NCBI RefSeq assembly: GCF_039539445.1
Contig: NZ_BAABDD010000013.1
Coordinates: 1 to 64,000 of the forward strand
DNA from: Salinactinospora qingdaonensis
GTDB taxonomy: Bacteria; Actinomycetota; Actinomycetes; Streptosporangiales; Streptosporangiaceae
Direction: 5' to 3'
DNA: 64,000 nt
A program made the position numbers and the translations under genes. The notes under the pieces are model-generated. The model had not been told where the DNA came from. It did no database searches and saw nothing but the letters and a program-made list of their open reading frames with translations. This document shows, piece after piece, positions 35,941 through 44,666 of the stretch. Each line of letters begins with the position of its first letter. Within the stretch, counting starts at the first letter, position 1.

Positions 35941-37014
35941 ATGGCACCGGCTCCGCTGCGAGCGGCACTGCTGCGCACCCTGGACCAGATCCGCTACGTC
36001 GACGTGGCCCGGCCCGGGGACGCCCCGGCGCCGGTGGCACGCATCTACGGGCAGGTCGAGCGCGACTTCGGGATGCTCGCGCCGCCCGTGGCGCTACACG
36101 CGCCCCATCCCGACGCGCTGGCCGCCAGTTGGGTGTTGCTGCGCGAGACGCTGCTCACCCCTTCCCGCACCGACCGGGCGGCCCGTGAGGCGGTGGCTAC
36201 CGCCGTCTCGTTGGCCAACACGTGTCCCTACTGTGTCGACGTGCACGGCGCCACCTTGGAGGGGCTGGTCGGGCGCGGGCGCGGTCTCTCGGCGGGGGAG
36301 GGGGCGGGTGCCGCGGCCGATCCCCGGCTGCGCGGCGTCGCCGCGTGGGCGGAGGCCGTCGCCACGGCCGAGGGAGCCGCCGGGCACCGCCGGCCCTTTT
36401 CCGCCGAGCAGTTGCCCGAACTGGGCGGGGTGGCCCTCACCTTCCACTACCTCAACCGCATGGTCAACGTGTTCCTGGGGGAATCGCCCCTGCCGCGGCG
36501 GATGCCGGGAGTGGTGCGGGGGCGGGCGCGTGGGATGCTGGGCCGGTTCCTGCGGCCCGGCGCCCGGCGCGCGCACCGCCCCGGCGCTTCCCTCGACCTG
36601 CTGCCGGAGGCGCCGCTGCCGGCCGAGCTGGCGTGGGCCGCCCCCGAGCCCACCGTGGCTCAGGCACTGGCGCGCTCCTGCGCAGCCGTAGCCGCGGCGG
36701 GGCGGCAGTGGGTCCCCGAATCCGTCCGCGATCTTGTCGCCGAGCATCTCGCCGGATGGGCAGGCGAGCCGCCGGGGCTCAGCCGCGCCTGGGTCGAGGA
36801 GGCGGTGGCGCGCATCCCGGCGCAGGACCGTACGGCCGGACGCCTGGCCCTACTGACCGCGATGGCCTCGTACCAGGTCGACGAGGCGACCGTGGCCGGT
36901 TACCGGCGAGACCGCCCCGAGGATGCGGCCTTGGTCGCACTCACGGCCTGGGCGAGCCTGGCGGCGGCACGGCGGCTCGGCGAGTGGCTGCCCACCGTCC
37001 CGTCGAGAAACTGA
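35941..37014 (+). CDS. AhpD/carboxymuconolactone-decarboxylase-like protein
   Basis: 357 residues with an AhpD-type redox motif NTCPYCVDVHG near residue 95 (Cys-x-x-Cys and His). A second, Cys-less repeat of the helical fold seems to occupy the C-terminal half. AhpD-like proteins act as thiol peroxidases or disulfide partners. ATG 35941 is preferred over GTG 35938 because GGAGG is six bases upstream. It is last in the DUF1702-P450-GMC group and could protect against peroxide or thiol-activated product. Confidence 0.78.
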   Translation: MAPAPLRAALLRTLDQIRYVDVARPGDAPAPVARIYGQVERDFGMLAPPVALHAPHPDALAASWVLLRETLLTPSRTDRAAREAVATAVSLANTCPYCVDVHGATLEGLVGRGRGLSAGEGAGAAADPRLRGVAAWAEAVATAEGAAGHRRPFSAEQLPELGGVALTFHYLNRMVNVFLGESPLPRRMPGVVRGRARGMLGRFLRPGARRAHRPGASLDLLPEAPLPAELAWAAPEPTVAQALARSCAAVAAAGRQWVPESVRDLVAEHLAGWAGEPPGLSRAWVEEAVARIPAQDRTAGRLALLTAMASYQVDEATVAGYRRDRPEDAALVALTAWASLAAARRLGEWLPTVPSRN

Positions 37015-37392
37015 GTGTTACCCGTGTTCCCCCTCTGCTGTCCCCATTCTTGGTCAGGCGGGCCAGGACGGATTCCCCGCCACACCATCGGCACACACGG
37101 CACACACGGAGAAGACACGTCACCCCGCCTGTTGCATTCTGGAAAAGAATGCGGTGGGAAAATTCTTTGCTTTTTGAATTTTTCTCCGGAGATATTAATT
37201 CCTGTTTTGGGGTGGCGGTGACGGCATGGCGGAACCCCGTGTCCAACAGATGCGAGGTTCGTTGAGCTTCGACCACTCATCACCCCGCCGTCACCACGCC
37301 TCCCACCCGCCCCCGTTCCGTCCGTTCGCCAAAAGGGAGAGCGCCGGTCGGGACGTATGCCTCCGACAAGCTGGCGAGAGGACCCAAAAGTA
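37015..37392. other. Intergenic region with stem-loop
   Basis: 378 bases without a gene. A perfect seven-base stem GCATTCT/AGAATGC with a GGAAA loop lies at 37134-37152, followed by an AT-rich run that could hold the promoter of the next gene. CACACACGG is repeated twice just before it. Confidence 0.45.
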
Positions 37393-38184
37393 ATGACTGA
37401 CCTACAGGAAGTGATCCGCGATCTCAATGCCGAAGGCGACGACGTCGACCGACTGGTGGCCGACCTCGCCCCCGAGCAATGGTCGCTTCCCACACCGGCC
37501 CCCGGCTGGACGATCAAGCACCAGATCGCCCACCTGATCTTCATCTTCCGGCTGGCTGGCACCGCGGCCTCCGACGCCGAGGCGTTCCAGCAGATCATCG
37601 CCGGTGTCGGCGACGACTTCGACGGCGCGGTCAACGCCGCGCTCGCCCAATACCTCGACGAGCCGCCCGAGAAGCTGCTCGCCCAATGGCGCTCCGAACG
37701 TGCCGCCACGGCCGAGGCGCTGGCCGCCGTGCCGCCCGACCAGACGGTGCCCTGGCTCGTCCGGCCGCTGCCACCGGCGATCCTGGCTTGTGCCGGGATC
37801 ATGGAGCTGTTCGGCCACGGCCAAGACATCGCCGACGCCCTCGGCGCCGAACGCGAGCGCACCGACCGGCTGCGCCACCTCGCCGGCTTCGCCGTTTTGA
37901 CCCGGGACTTCGGCTACCACGCGCGGGGGCTCACCCCGCCCGAGGAAGAGTTCCGGTTCGAGCTCACCTCCCCCTCCGGCGAGAGCTGGGAGTTCGGCCC
38001 GGCCGAAGCCGAGCAGCGCGTCACCGGTCCCGCCGTCGACTTCTGCCTGTTGGTCACTCGGCGCCGCCATCGCGACGACCTCGCGCTCACCGCCTCGGGC
38101 GCCAAGGCCGACCACTGGCTCGACATCGCCCAGGCATACCGCGGTCCAGCCGGCCCGGGGCGTTCCCCCGGCCAGTTCGCCTGA
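37393..38184 (+). CDS. Second DinB-like / mycothiol-dependent isomerase-family protein
   Basis: 263 residues matching the actinobacterial DinB-like family related to mycothiol-dependent maleylpyruvate isomerase (TIGR03084-like). The signature parts are WSLPTPAPGWTIKHQIAHLI, LACAGIMELFGHGQDIADAL and the C-terminal VDFCLLVTRRRHRDDL. The three His-type metal positions (QIAHL, FGHGQD) are present. ATG 37393 is preferred over 37357. It closes the PKS locus, mirrored by the related protein at 26403. Confidence 0.8.
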   Translation: MTDLQEVIRDLNAEGDDVDRLVADLAPEQWSLPTPAPGWTIKHQIAHLIFIFRLAGTAASDAEAFQQIIAGVGDDFDGAVNAALAQYLDEPPEKLLAQWRSERAATAEALAAVPPDQTVPWLVRPLPPAILACAGIMELFGHGQDIADALGAERERTDRLRHLAGFAVLTRDFGYHARGLTPPEEEFRFELTSPSGESWEFGPAEAEQRVTGPAVDFCLLVTRRRHRDDLALTASGAKADHWLDIAQAYRGPAGPGRSPGQFA

Positions 38185-38299
38185 ATCGCCGCTGGGAGTT
38201 CGGTGAACCTGACGCGGCTATGAGGACGGGCGCCCGATCGTGGGTGAGCAACACCCCGGGCGCCCCGCTGAGACTCCGTTACCTCTCTCGACGCCCGTG

Positions 38300-38337
38300 C
38301 CCTGCCTGGGCCCGCACCGGTGCGGGCCCAGGCAGGG
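38300..38337. terminator. Perfect 38-bp palindrome, terminator or cruciform
   Basis: Nineteen-base arms beginning CCCTGCCTGGGCCCGCACC are exactly mirrored without a loop. It lies 115 bases after the last gene of the PKS locus. There is no T-tract. It probably ends transcription but could be a protein-binding site. Confidence 0.65.
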
Positions 38338-38619
38338 GGCGGTCTCTCTGGCGCCGACACCGACCCCGTAGGTTCAAGGGGACCATGGCGACCTTGACCG
38401 GCGACGCCAGCGACGCGCGGCGTAGCGCCGGCACAACCCCAGGGCCGCGCCGCCTTCTACCACCTTGAGTGCGCCCGAAAAACCTCCTCGCAAGCTCCAC
38501 AACCGGGCGGGAGCACGGTCGTAGAGCCGCGGCGGCGGGGGTGTTTCTATGGGTTTGTCACGTCGGGGTGGGGTGTAGGTGGGGGCTGGTGTGTGTCCGG
38601 GGCGGGAGTGTTCTTCGTT

Positions 38620-38654
38620 CGTTCCTGCCTCGATCGCTGCGCGATCTCGGCAGC
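38620..38654 (-). repeat. Dispersed 35-bp palindromic element, inverted variant copy
   Basis: Three to four differences from the consensus; the core is GATCGCTGCGCGATC, so the palindrome is kept although the loop changed. It faces the copy at 39233-39267 across the tandem-repeat tract. Confidence 0.8.
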
Positions 38655-38843
38655 CTTAAAAGGGGCACTGCAAAAAGGGGCGCTGTGTCTCTGACACATC
38701 GCTGTTGTGCCGGGTGCTGCTGGTGTGGGGGATACGCCGGTGGGGCAGCGTCTCGGTGGGATGGTGGCTGAGGACGCGCCGGAAGACGTCGAGCCGCCCC
38801 GCTCTCGTCGGTCCCGTCACGGCGCTCCCCGCCCCCTCTGCCC

Positions 38844-39217
38844 GGTCACGGCGCTCGCCCCACCCCGTCGGCCCCCAGCCCCGTCGTGGCACCCGTTCCA
38901 TCCCCGTCCGCCTGNNNNNNNNNNNNNNNNNNNNNNNNNNNNNNNNNNNNNNNNNNNNNNNNNNNNNNNNNNNNNNNNNNNNNNNNNNNNNNNNNNNNNN
39001 NNNNNNNNNNNNTGGTCACGGTGTTGGCCCCACCCCGTCGGCCCCCAGCCCCGTCGTGGCACCCGTTCCATCCCCGTCCGCCTGGTCACGGTGTTGGCCC
39101 CACCCCGTCGGCCCCCAGCCCCGTCGTGGCACCCGTTCCATCCCCGTCCGCCTGGTCACGGTGTTGGCCCCACCCCGTCGGCCCCCAGCCCCGTCGTGGC
39201 ACCCGTTCCACCTCAGG
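38844..39217. repeat. 70-bp tandem repeat tract interrupted by assembly gap
   Basis: Complete copies start at 39013, 39083 and 39153 (the last ends imperfectly near 39217), and one 69-base variant at 38844 precedes a run of 98 N at 38915-39012. The unit begins TGGTCACGGTGTTGGCCCCA and is C-rich. The frames through it encode artificial Pro/Arg repeats on both strands. The true copy number is unknown because the gap is inside the tract. Confidence 0.92.
38915..39012. other. Assembly gap (98 N)
   Basis: Undetermined bases within the 70-bp tandem repeat. The repeat almost certainly caused the break, so the true length may differ. Confidence 0.99.
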
Positions 39218-39232
39218 CACAGCCCGCCCCGG

Positions 39233-39267
39233 GCTGCTGAGATCGCGCAGCGATCGAGGCACGAGCG
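39233..39267 (+). repeat. Dispersed 35-bp palindromic element, variant copy
   Basis: Matches the consensus except CTGCTGAG for CTGCCGAG and GCA for GAA in the core loop. The same loop change occurs in its inverted partner at 38620-38654, so the pair arose together or was converted. Confidence 0.85.
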
Positions 39268-39444
39268 ACGGGAAACCCCGCATGCTCTCCGCAGACCAAA
39301 GCCCCACCCCACCGCTCCTCGGGGGCGGTGTGTGGGAGGGGACCGAGCGCAGCAGCGTGCACCGCCCGATACTTCAGTGCCGCCGCGCCCGGTTCCCCCC
39401 GCGTTGGGTCGCGTCTGCGCGGGCACGGCCCGAGCCGCGTTCCC

Positions 39445-40605
39445 CTATCGGGCTGCCGTGGAGAACTCCACCCACCGCTTGAGCAGGTCGCGGGCGGCAC
39501 CGGAGTCGATGGCCCGGTTGGCCTGCTCCAGCCCTGCCGCGATGTCGTCCTCCAACTGGTCGGAGAGCCCGTTGAAGGCCGCCAGCGCCGCCGCGGCGTT
39601 GAGGACCACCGCGTCGCGAACCGGGCCGGGCTTGCCCGCCACGAGCTGGCGGAAGACGTCGGCGTTGGTCTCGGCGTCGCCGCCGCGCAGGCTCCGCGGG
39701 TCCGCTCTGGGGATTCCCACCGCGAGGGGGTCGAAGCTCTGCCGGTGGACCCGGCCCTCCGAAATGACCCACACCGTGGTCGTGGTCGTGGTGGTGATCT
39801 CGTCGAGGCCGTCGTCGCCGCGCACGAGCAGCACGCTGGCGCCCCGCCGGGCGAACACCTCCGCCAGCGTCCCGGCCCTGTCCCGGAACGCGCAACCGGC
39901 CAGGGCGCTGCGGGGCTGGGCGGGGTTGGTCACCGGCCCGAGGAGGTTGAATGTCGTCGGCAACCCCAGCTCCCGCCGGGGCGCTGCGGCGTGGCGCAAC
40001 GCCGGGTGGAACGCCGGGGCGAAGCAGAACCCGATCCCCACCTCGGTCACGCAGCGCTCCACAGCCTCGGGAGAGAGGTCGATCGCCACGCCGAGCGCCT
40101 CCAAGACATCGGCGGCCCCGGACTGTGAGGAGGCGCTGCGGTTGCCGCTCTTGGCCACGGGCGCACCGGCAGCGGCGACCACGACGGCAGCCATCGTGGA
40201 GATGTTGACCGAGTTGGAGCGGTCGCCCCCCGTGCCGACGACGTCGACGGCGGGACCGCGCAGGTGTACCCGCCGGGCGTGGGCGAGTGCGGTCTGAGCC
40301 ATGGCCAGGATCTCGGCAGGGGTCTCGCCCTTGGCGCGCAACGCGACCAGGAAGCCGGCGAGCTGGGCGGGGGTCGCCGTTCCCGACATGATCTGCTCCA
40401 TGGCCCACGACGTCTCCTCAGTGGAGAGGTCCGTGTCGTTCAGGAGCCGGGTGAGCAACTCCGGCCAGCCGTCGACACGGTGCGAGGGGGTGGTGCTCGG
40501 GTGCGATGCGCTTAGCGTGGGGGCGCTGCGGCGCTCGGCGTCCGGTCCCCCGGAGCCTCGGGGAGGTTTTTCGGCCGTCGTTGGGTGCGGGGATCGCTCG
40601 CCCAT
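39445..40605 (-). CDS. trpD: Anthranilate phosphoribosyltransferase
   Basis: 386 residues. The enzyme joins anthranilate to PRPP, the second committed step of tryptophan synthesis. Motifs are VDVVGTGGDRSNSVNISTMA (PRPP loop), KSGNRSASSQSGAADVLEALG and FNLLGPVTNPA. ATG 40605 follows GGAGG. The first about 45 residues are an extra Pro/Ser-rich tail. A run of seven threonines interrupts GLDEI-VWVI, where family members usually have only a few. Last gene of the leftward operon; it competes with the anthranilate-CoA ligase for anthranilate made by kynureninase. Confidence 0.95.
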   Translation of the reverse strand: MGERSPHPTTAEKPPRGSGGPDAERRSAPTLSASHPSTTPSHRVDGWPELLTRLLNDTDLSTEETSWAMEQIMSGTATPAQLAGFLVALRAKGETPAEILAMAQTALAHARRVHLRGPAVDVVGTGGDRSNSVNISTMAAVVVAAAGAPVAKSGNRSASSQSGAADVLEALGVAIDLSPEAVERCVTEVGIGFCFAPAFHPALRHAAAPRRELGLPTTFNLLGPVTNPAQPRSALAGCAFRDRAGTLAEVFARRGASVLLVRGDDGLDEITTTTTTTVWVISEGRVHRQSFDPLAVGIPRADPRSLRGGDAETNADVFRQLVAGKPGPVRDAVVLNAAAALAAFNGLSDQLEDDIAAGLEQANRAIDSGAARDLLKRWVEFSTAAR

Positions 40606-40951
40606 GAGTATGCCTCCGGTTCCTCGTGCTGTGCTGGGGCACCGCGACGGCTCTCGACCTTGCCGCGGTTGTCTCCGTTCCGGCGTCAGGGGAGGCCGGC
40701 TGCGCGCGATATCCGGTCGTGACAGTCTCATCCCTGACGCTGCCGCTCCTCTTCTCGATTGCGTCTCCCCGCGTTATCTCCCGACGCTGCGCTCCCGGCC
40801 GGTCTCCGGCCCCGACGGGAGGGGCGGCGGAGCGTAAGGGGGGGTGATGGTCGAGTGCAAGGCCAGGGCCGGGCCAACCGGAGTCCGCCCCCGCTCGCCT
40901 TGCGGCTTCGCGACAGCCGGCCCGAGGGTTGACGAACGGGCGGGACGCAAC
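40606..40951. other. Spacer before trpD, no gene seen
   Basis: About 346 GC-rich bases between the methyltransferase stop and the trpD start on the minus strand. No supported ORF or clear terminator. It may carry an internal promoter for trpD. Confidence 0.35.
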
Positions 40952-41962
40952 TCAGCCCGCCACGGGCCGCGCCTCGATCAGGGAGGAACGCGCTGAGTGG
41001 CTGACGTGGAGGGTTTCGAAACCCGCGGCGGTGAGAAGCCGCCGCCAGGCGCTTTCCTCGCGTTCTCGGCCGCCGAGCAGGACGAGCATGTGCAGGTCCA
41101 GCAGTCTCGCGGGGTGCGGTTCCCCGTCTTCGGGGATGACCTGTTCCAGGATGAGCAGCCGCCCCTGGGGCGGCATCGCCTGGTTGCACTGTCGCAGGAT
41201 CGCTATAGCCTGCTCGTCGTTCCAATCGTGCAGGATCTGGGCCAGCACGTAGGCGTCGCCGCCGGAGGGGACGCCGGAGAAGAAGTCCCCGCCTACCACC
41301 TCGCAGCGCTGCCTCGTTTCCTCCTTGGTCAGCGCCAGCTTCGTTTCTTCCACTACCTGAGGCTGGTCGAACAGCACGCCTCGCAGGTGCTCGTGGCGCG
41401 CCAGCAGTTCGTTGAGGAGTCCACCGTTGCCGCCCCCGACGTCGACGACGGTGCCCACCTCGCTCCAGTCCCGTTCCAGCAGCGGCAGCAGCCGCAGCTC
41501 CACCAGCCCGGCTTGGGCGGTGTCGAACGTGGCAGCCGCCGCCGGGTGGTCGTTGAACCACTCGAACATGGGCTTGCCGAAGACGACGTCGAACGCCGGC
41601 TGCCCGCTGCGCAGCGAGTGCGTGGCCATCGACCACGCCTGGTACGCCTCACCGGCCATCAGCGTCGTCAGGTGGCGTAGCGAACCCGGCGCGTCCCGAC
41701 GCAACAGCGCTCCAAGGGAGGTGACCGCGAAGACGCCGGGGGCGGGCTCCTCGAAGAGTCCCTCGGCGACGAGGACGCGCAGGAACCGCTGGAGCGCGTC
41801 CCGGTCCGCGCCGGCCCGGTGCGCCAACTCGCCCACCTCGACGGCGTCGTCTCCGAGGTGCTCGATCACGTCCAGTTCGGTCACCGCGAAGATGGCCTGG
41901 GCGACGATGTAGCCCATGATCTTGCGTCGCAGCAGGTGGTTGGCGTCGTCGGTTCCGGGCAT
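40952..41962 (-). CDS. SAM-dependent O-methyltransferase (acetylserotonin/hydroxyneurosporene-type)
   Basis: 336 residues with an N-terminal dimerisation helix-turn domain (FAVTELDVIEHLGDDAVEVG) and a C-terminal Rossmann methyltransferase domain. The SAM site is VVDVGGGNGGLLNELLARH, and ILHDWNDEQAIAILRQC holds the catalytic-His region of O-methyltransferases. It probably methylates a phenol made by the hydroxylases of this locus. ATG 41962 follows GGGAG; the gene begins 10 bases after the TDO-like gene. Confidence 0.92.
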   Translation of the reverse strand: MPGTDDANHLLRRKIMGYIVAQAIFAVTELDVIEHLGDDAVEVGELAHRAGADRDALQRFLRVLVAEGLFEEPAPGVFAVTSLGALLRRDAPGSLRHLTTLMAGEAYQAWSMATHSLRSGQPAFDVVFGKPMFEWFNDHPAAAATFDTAQAGLVELRLLPLLERDWSEVGTVVDVGGGNGGLLNELLARHEHLRGVLFDQPQVVEETKLALTKEETRQRCEVVGGDFFSGVPSGGDAYVLAQILHDWNDEQAIAILRQCNQAMPPQGRLLILEQVIPEDGEPHPARLLDLHMLVLLGGREREESAWRRLLTAAGFETLHVSHSARSSLIEARPVAG

Positions 41963-41972
41963 GGCTCGCTCC

Positions 41973-43310
41973 CTAAGCACGGTCGTCCCCACGCTCCCGC
42001 TGTTCGTGCAGCACGGGAAACAGCGGTATCTCGGCGGCGGTCTTGAGGTAGGCGGCACCGGAAGTGCCACCGGTGCCAGTGACGTTGCCGATGATTTTCA
42101 GCGTGATCCCCCAGTGCGTGCGTTTCATGGCGCGCCAGGCGTGGTCGAAACGCCGCATCACCTCGGTTACCGGCCGCAGCGCCGGATTCGCGTCCTGGCC
42201 CTTTTCTGCGTAGATCTCTTGCAGGGTGGGTGTCGGCACCGTCACCGCCGGCAACTTGTCATCGACTGGCCCGGCGGGCCGCGGGGCGCTGATCCGCTCC
42301 ACCTCCCGGTAGGAGCGCGACTGGATGGCGCTGCGGCCGTCGGTGTGCGACCGGATCACGGCGAAGGACTCGCGTGACATGGTGGTGAGGATGCGGTAGA
42401 GGGCCGGCGTGTTTTCCACGCGCCCCGCCGCGTCGTCCAGCTCGGCCACCGCTGTCTCGATGTCGTCGGCGAGCAGGGCCAGGCGGGTGCGTTGCAGGCA
42501 GCGCGACATCTGCCGGTAGACAAGCTCGAACAGTTGCACGTTGCGGATGAACATCAGCTCATCGTGGAGCGGGGTCGTCGGCAGTAGGGCGATCTCCACG
42601 GCGCGGTGGATGTCGGGGGGAGCATCGCCTAGGGTCGCCTCAGCAAACCGCGAAGCGACCTCGGCCAGCGCGGGGTCGTTCTTGCCGACCTGCGGGACCT
42701 CGTCGGGTACGGAGACGCCGGCTTTGGGAGACAGTCCCGTGACCCGCGCGAGCGCCTGCACGGTGGCGTGGGTGCGGACCCGCTGCCGGGAGGTGTCGGG
42801 AGCGGCGGCCAGAGCCTCGCCCTCGGTCCGCAGCAGGTCGGCCAGGAGCACGACGATTTCGGTGTCCAGCCCGACGTCGACGCTCGACTCCCCGGTGGCG
42901 GCGGCCAGCCGCTCCAGCATGGGCGCGGCGATGTAGGAGTCGTAGTCGCCGTCTTGCTGGTCGAACGTGCTCGGCAGCCAATCGACGAGGATGCGCTCCT
43001 GGCTCGATCGAGGGGTGGGAAGCTTGACGTAGGTGTCGCGCAGCCCGTTCGCCAGCTTCGGCGACACGTGGGTGCGTCCCCAAAGCTGGTAGTGCCCCAG
43101 GATCTCGGCGAAGGGGAAGCTGTCGGTGGGGACGGGCTGCCCCGGATCGCCGCTGAGGGTGTCGACCCACGCGGTGAGCCGGTTGAGAGCCCTGGCGGGT
43201 GAGGCGTCCTCCGCGGTTTCCCGGAACTTGTGGACGCTGACTCCTCCGATCCCGACGTGCGCGGGCCACGCTGTCTTGGCATCGTCATGGGGATGTGCTT
43301 TTGCTGACAA
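41973..43310 (-). CDS. Tryptophan 2,3-dioxygenase-superfamily protein, divergent long form
   Basis: 445 residues. The C-terminal region HWGITLKIIGNVTGTGGTSG matches the heme-ligand and substrate segment of TDO: the His is 13 residues before GTGG in both this protein and the canonical TDO at 44663-45454. The N-terminal half is longer and lacks the HDEMLFIVVHQAHELWFKQ block of true TDOs. It belongs with the divergent TDO/IDO/PrnB-type heme proteins and may oxidise another indole or a kynurenine-like compound. It lies between kynureninase and the methyltransferase in one operon. Confidence 0.78.
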   Translation of the reverse strand: MSAKAHPHDDAKTAWPAHVGIGGVSVHKFRETAEDASPARALNRLTAWVDTLSGDPGQPVPTDSFPFAEILGHYQLWGRTHVSPKLANGLRDTYVKLPTPRSSQERILVDWLPSTFDQQDGDYDSYIAAPMLERLAAATGESSVDVGLDTEIVVLLADLLRTEGEALAAAPDTSRQRVRTHATVQALARVTGLSPKAGVSVPDEVPQVGKNDPALAEVASRFAEATLGDAPPDIHRAVEIALLPTTPLHDELMFIRNVQLFELVYRQMSRCLQRTRLALLADDIETAVAELDDAAGRVENTPALYRILTTMSRESFAVIRSHTDGRSAIQSRSYREVERISAPRPAGPVDDKLPAVTVPTPTLQEIYAEKGQDANPALRPVTEVMRRFDHAWRAMKRTHWGITLKIIGNVTGTGGTSGAAYLKTAAEIPLFPVLHEQRERGDDRA

Positions 43311-43388
43311 AGCGCGCTCCCTTATGAATAGATTTCCTCAATCAGCTTCGTTCCGGTGGCCTCGCGCTGCATCTCCCGCATTGCTGCG

Positions 43389-44666
43389 TTAGTCGACTGT
43401 TTTCCCTTGGGAAGAATTCGTGCGGAATTCCGGGTCGATTTCTGCTGGCGGCTCGGGGGAGGCCCTCGGGTGGCTCCGCCGGCGGGTCGATCCCTCCAGG
43501 GCGGATAGCTCCGCGGCCAGCGCCGCCATCGCTGCGGCGAGTTGGGCATCGGACAGGTACGGTGCCGGGCCGAGCCGCAGGTACTCGCCACGGCTGTCGG
43601 CGGAGACGCCCTGCCGGGCCAAGCCGTCGCGCAACCGGGAGGCGTAGGGTGAGCGCAGGGCGAGGAAGCCGCCGAACCCTTCCCGGGAAACGGTGCGGTC
43701 GCGGCTGATCACGCGCTCGGGAGCGTCGATCTCATCGAAGAGACCGGCCAGCACCCCCACTTGGTGCAGCGAGATCTCGCGCAGCAGTTCTGCCGTGAGT
43801 TGGTGCTCGGCGAAGAAGTCGAGGACACGCGCGGCGCGGTAGTGGCTCGTCGGGTCGTAGGTGGCCCCGGCGAAGCGCAGTGCGCCCGCCGGATACCCCA
43901 CGGCGTGCCCGTCGTGCTCGGCTGACAGTTCCGCGAACTCGGCGAACCAGCCGGTGATCACCGGGCGCAGCGCGCCAGCGTGCTCGGGTAGGCGCAGGAA
44001 ACAGTTCCCTTCGCCCATCTGGAGGTACTTGTAGCCGCCGCCGACGATCCACGCCGAGTCGACCTCGCCGGCCGAGAACGGCACGACCCCCAGCGCGTGG
44101 TAGGCGTCGACAAGCAGTTCCACCCCGCGGCGCCGGCAGTGCCGCGCCAGCGTGTCAAGGCCGGGAACGATCCGTGCGGTCTCGAACAGCACCGCCGAGA
44201 CCAAGACGGCGGCCGTGCCGTCGTCCACGGCGGCGGCCAGGCGCGCCGCGAGCGTGTCGGCGGGTTCGCTTGGGACCCGGACCACCTCGATCCCCTCCTC
44301 GGCTAGCCGCGCCAACTGTCGCCGGAGCGTGTGGAACTCCCCGTCTGAAGTGACCAGGCGGGGACGGCCGCGAAGGTCCAGTGACGACAGGAAGCGCACC
44401 ACGAGTTCGTGGGTGTTCGTGCCGAGCGCCAGTTCGGCGCCGGGGTCGTTGAGGAAGCCGCGTATCCCCTCACGGACCCGCTCGGCCTTCTCGAACGCTC
44501 TGCCCCATTTGTCGTCCACCTCCAGTGCGGCGTCCTCGAACGCCTCTATTTGGCCGGAGAGCGCGACATCGGGCCACGCCTGGTGCGAGTGGCCCGACAG
44601 CAGCAACCGCTCCGAGACCCGGAAAGCCCGGTAGTAGGGGGCGAGCCGTGCGGACTGGTCGGTCAT
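43389..44666 (-). CDS. kynU: Kynureninase
   Basis: 425 residues, PLP-dependent fold type I. It cleaves kynurenine to anthranilate and alanine. DAYHALGVVPF holds the PLP-binding Asp, WIVGGGYKYLQMGEG the PLP Lys, and LALGTNTHELVVRFLSSLDL the N-terminal pocket. ATG 44666 overlaps the TDO stop by four bases, so the two are coupled. The longer open frame upstream of this start is antisense or out of frame with TDO. It differs somewhat from housekeeping kynureninases around the lysine. Confidence 0.9.
   Translation of the reverse strand: MTDQSARLAPYYRAFRVSERLLLSGHSHQAWPDVALSGQIEAFEDAALEVDDKWGRAFEKAERVREGIRGFLNDPGAELALGTNTHELVVRFLSSLDLRGRPRLVTSDGEFHTLRRQLARLAEEGIEVVRVPSEPADTLAARLAAAVDDGTAAVLVSAVLFETARIVPGLDTLARHCRRRGVELLVDAYHALGVVPFSAGEVDSAWIVGGGYKYLQMGEGNCFLRLPEHAGALRPVITGWFAEFAELSAEHDGHAVGYPAGALRFAGATYDPTSHYRAARVLDFFAEHQLTAELLREISLHQVGVLAGLFDEIDAPERVISRDRTVSREGFGGFLALRSPYASRLRDGLARQGVSADSRGEYLRLGPAPYLSDAQLAAAMAALAAELSALEGSTRRRSHPRASPEPPAEIDPEFRTNSSQGKTVD

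Noticed and set aside
38705..40297. 530-codon plus-strand frame across the N gap
   Set aside because: Runs through the 70-bp repeats and N bases and is antisense to trpD.
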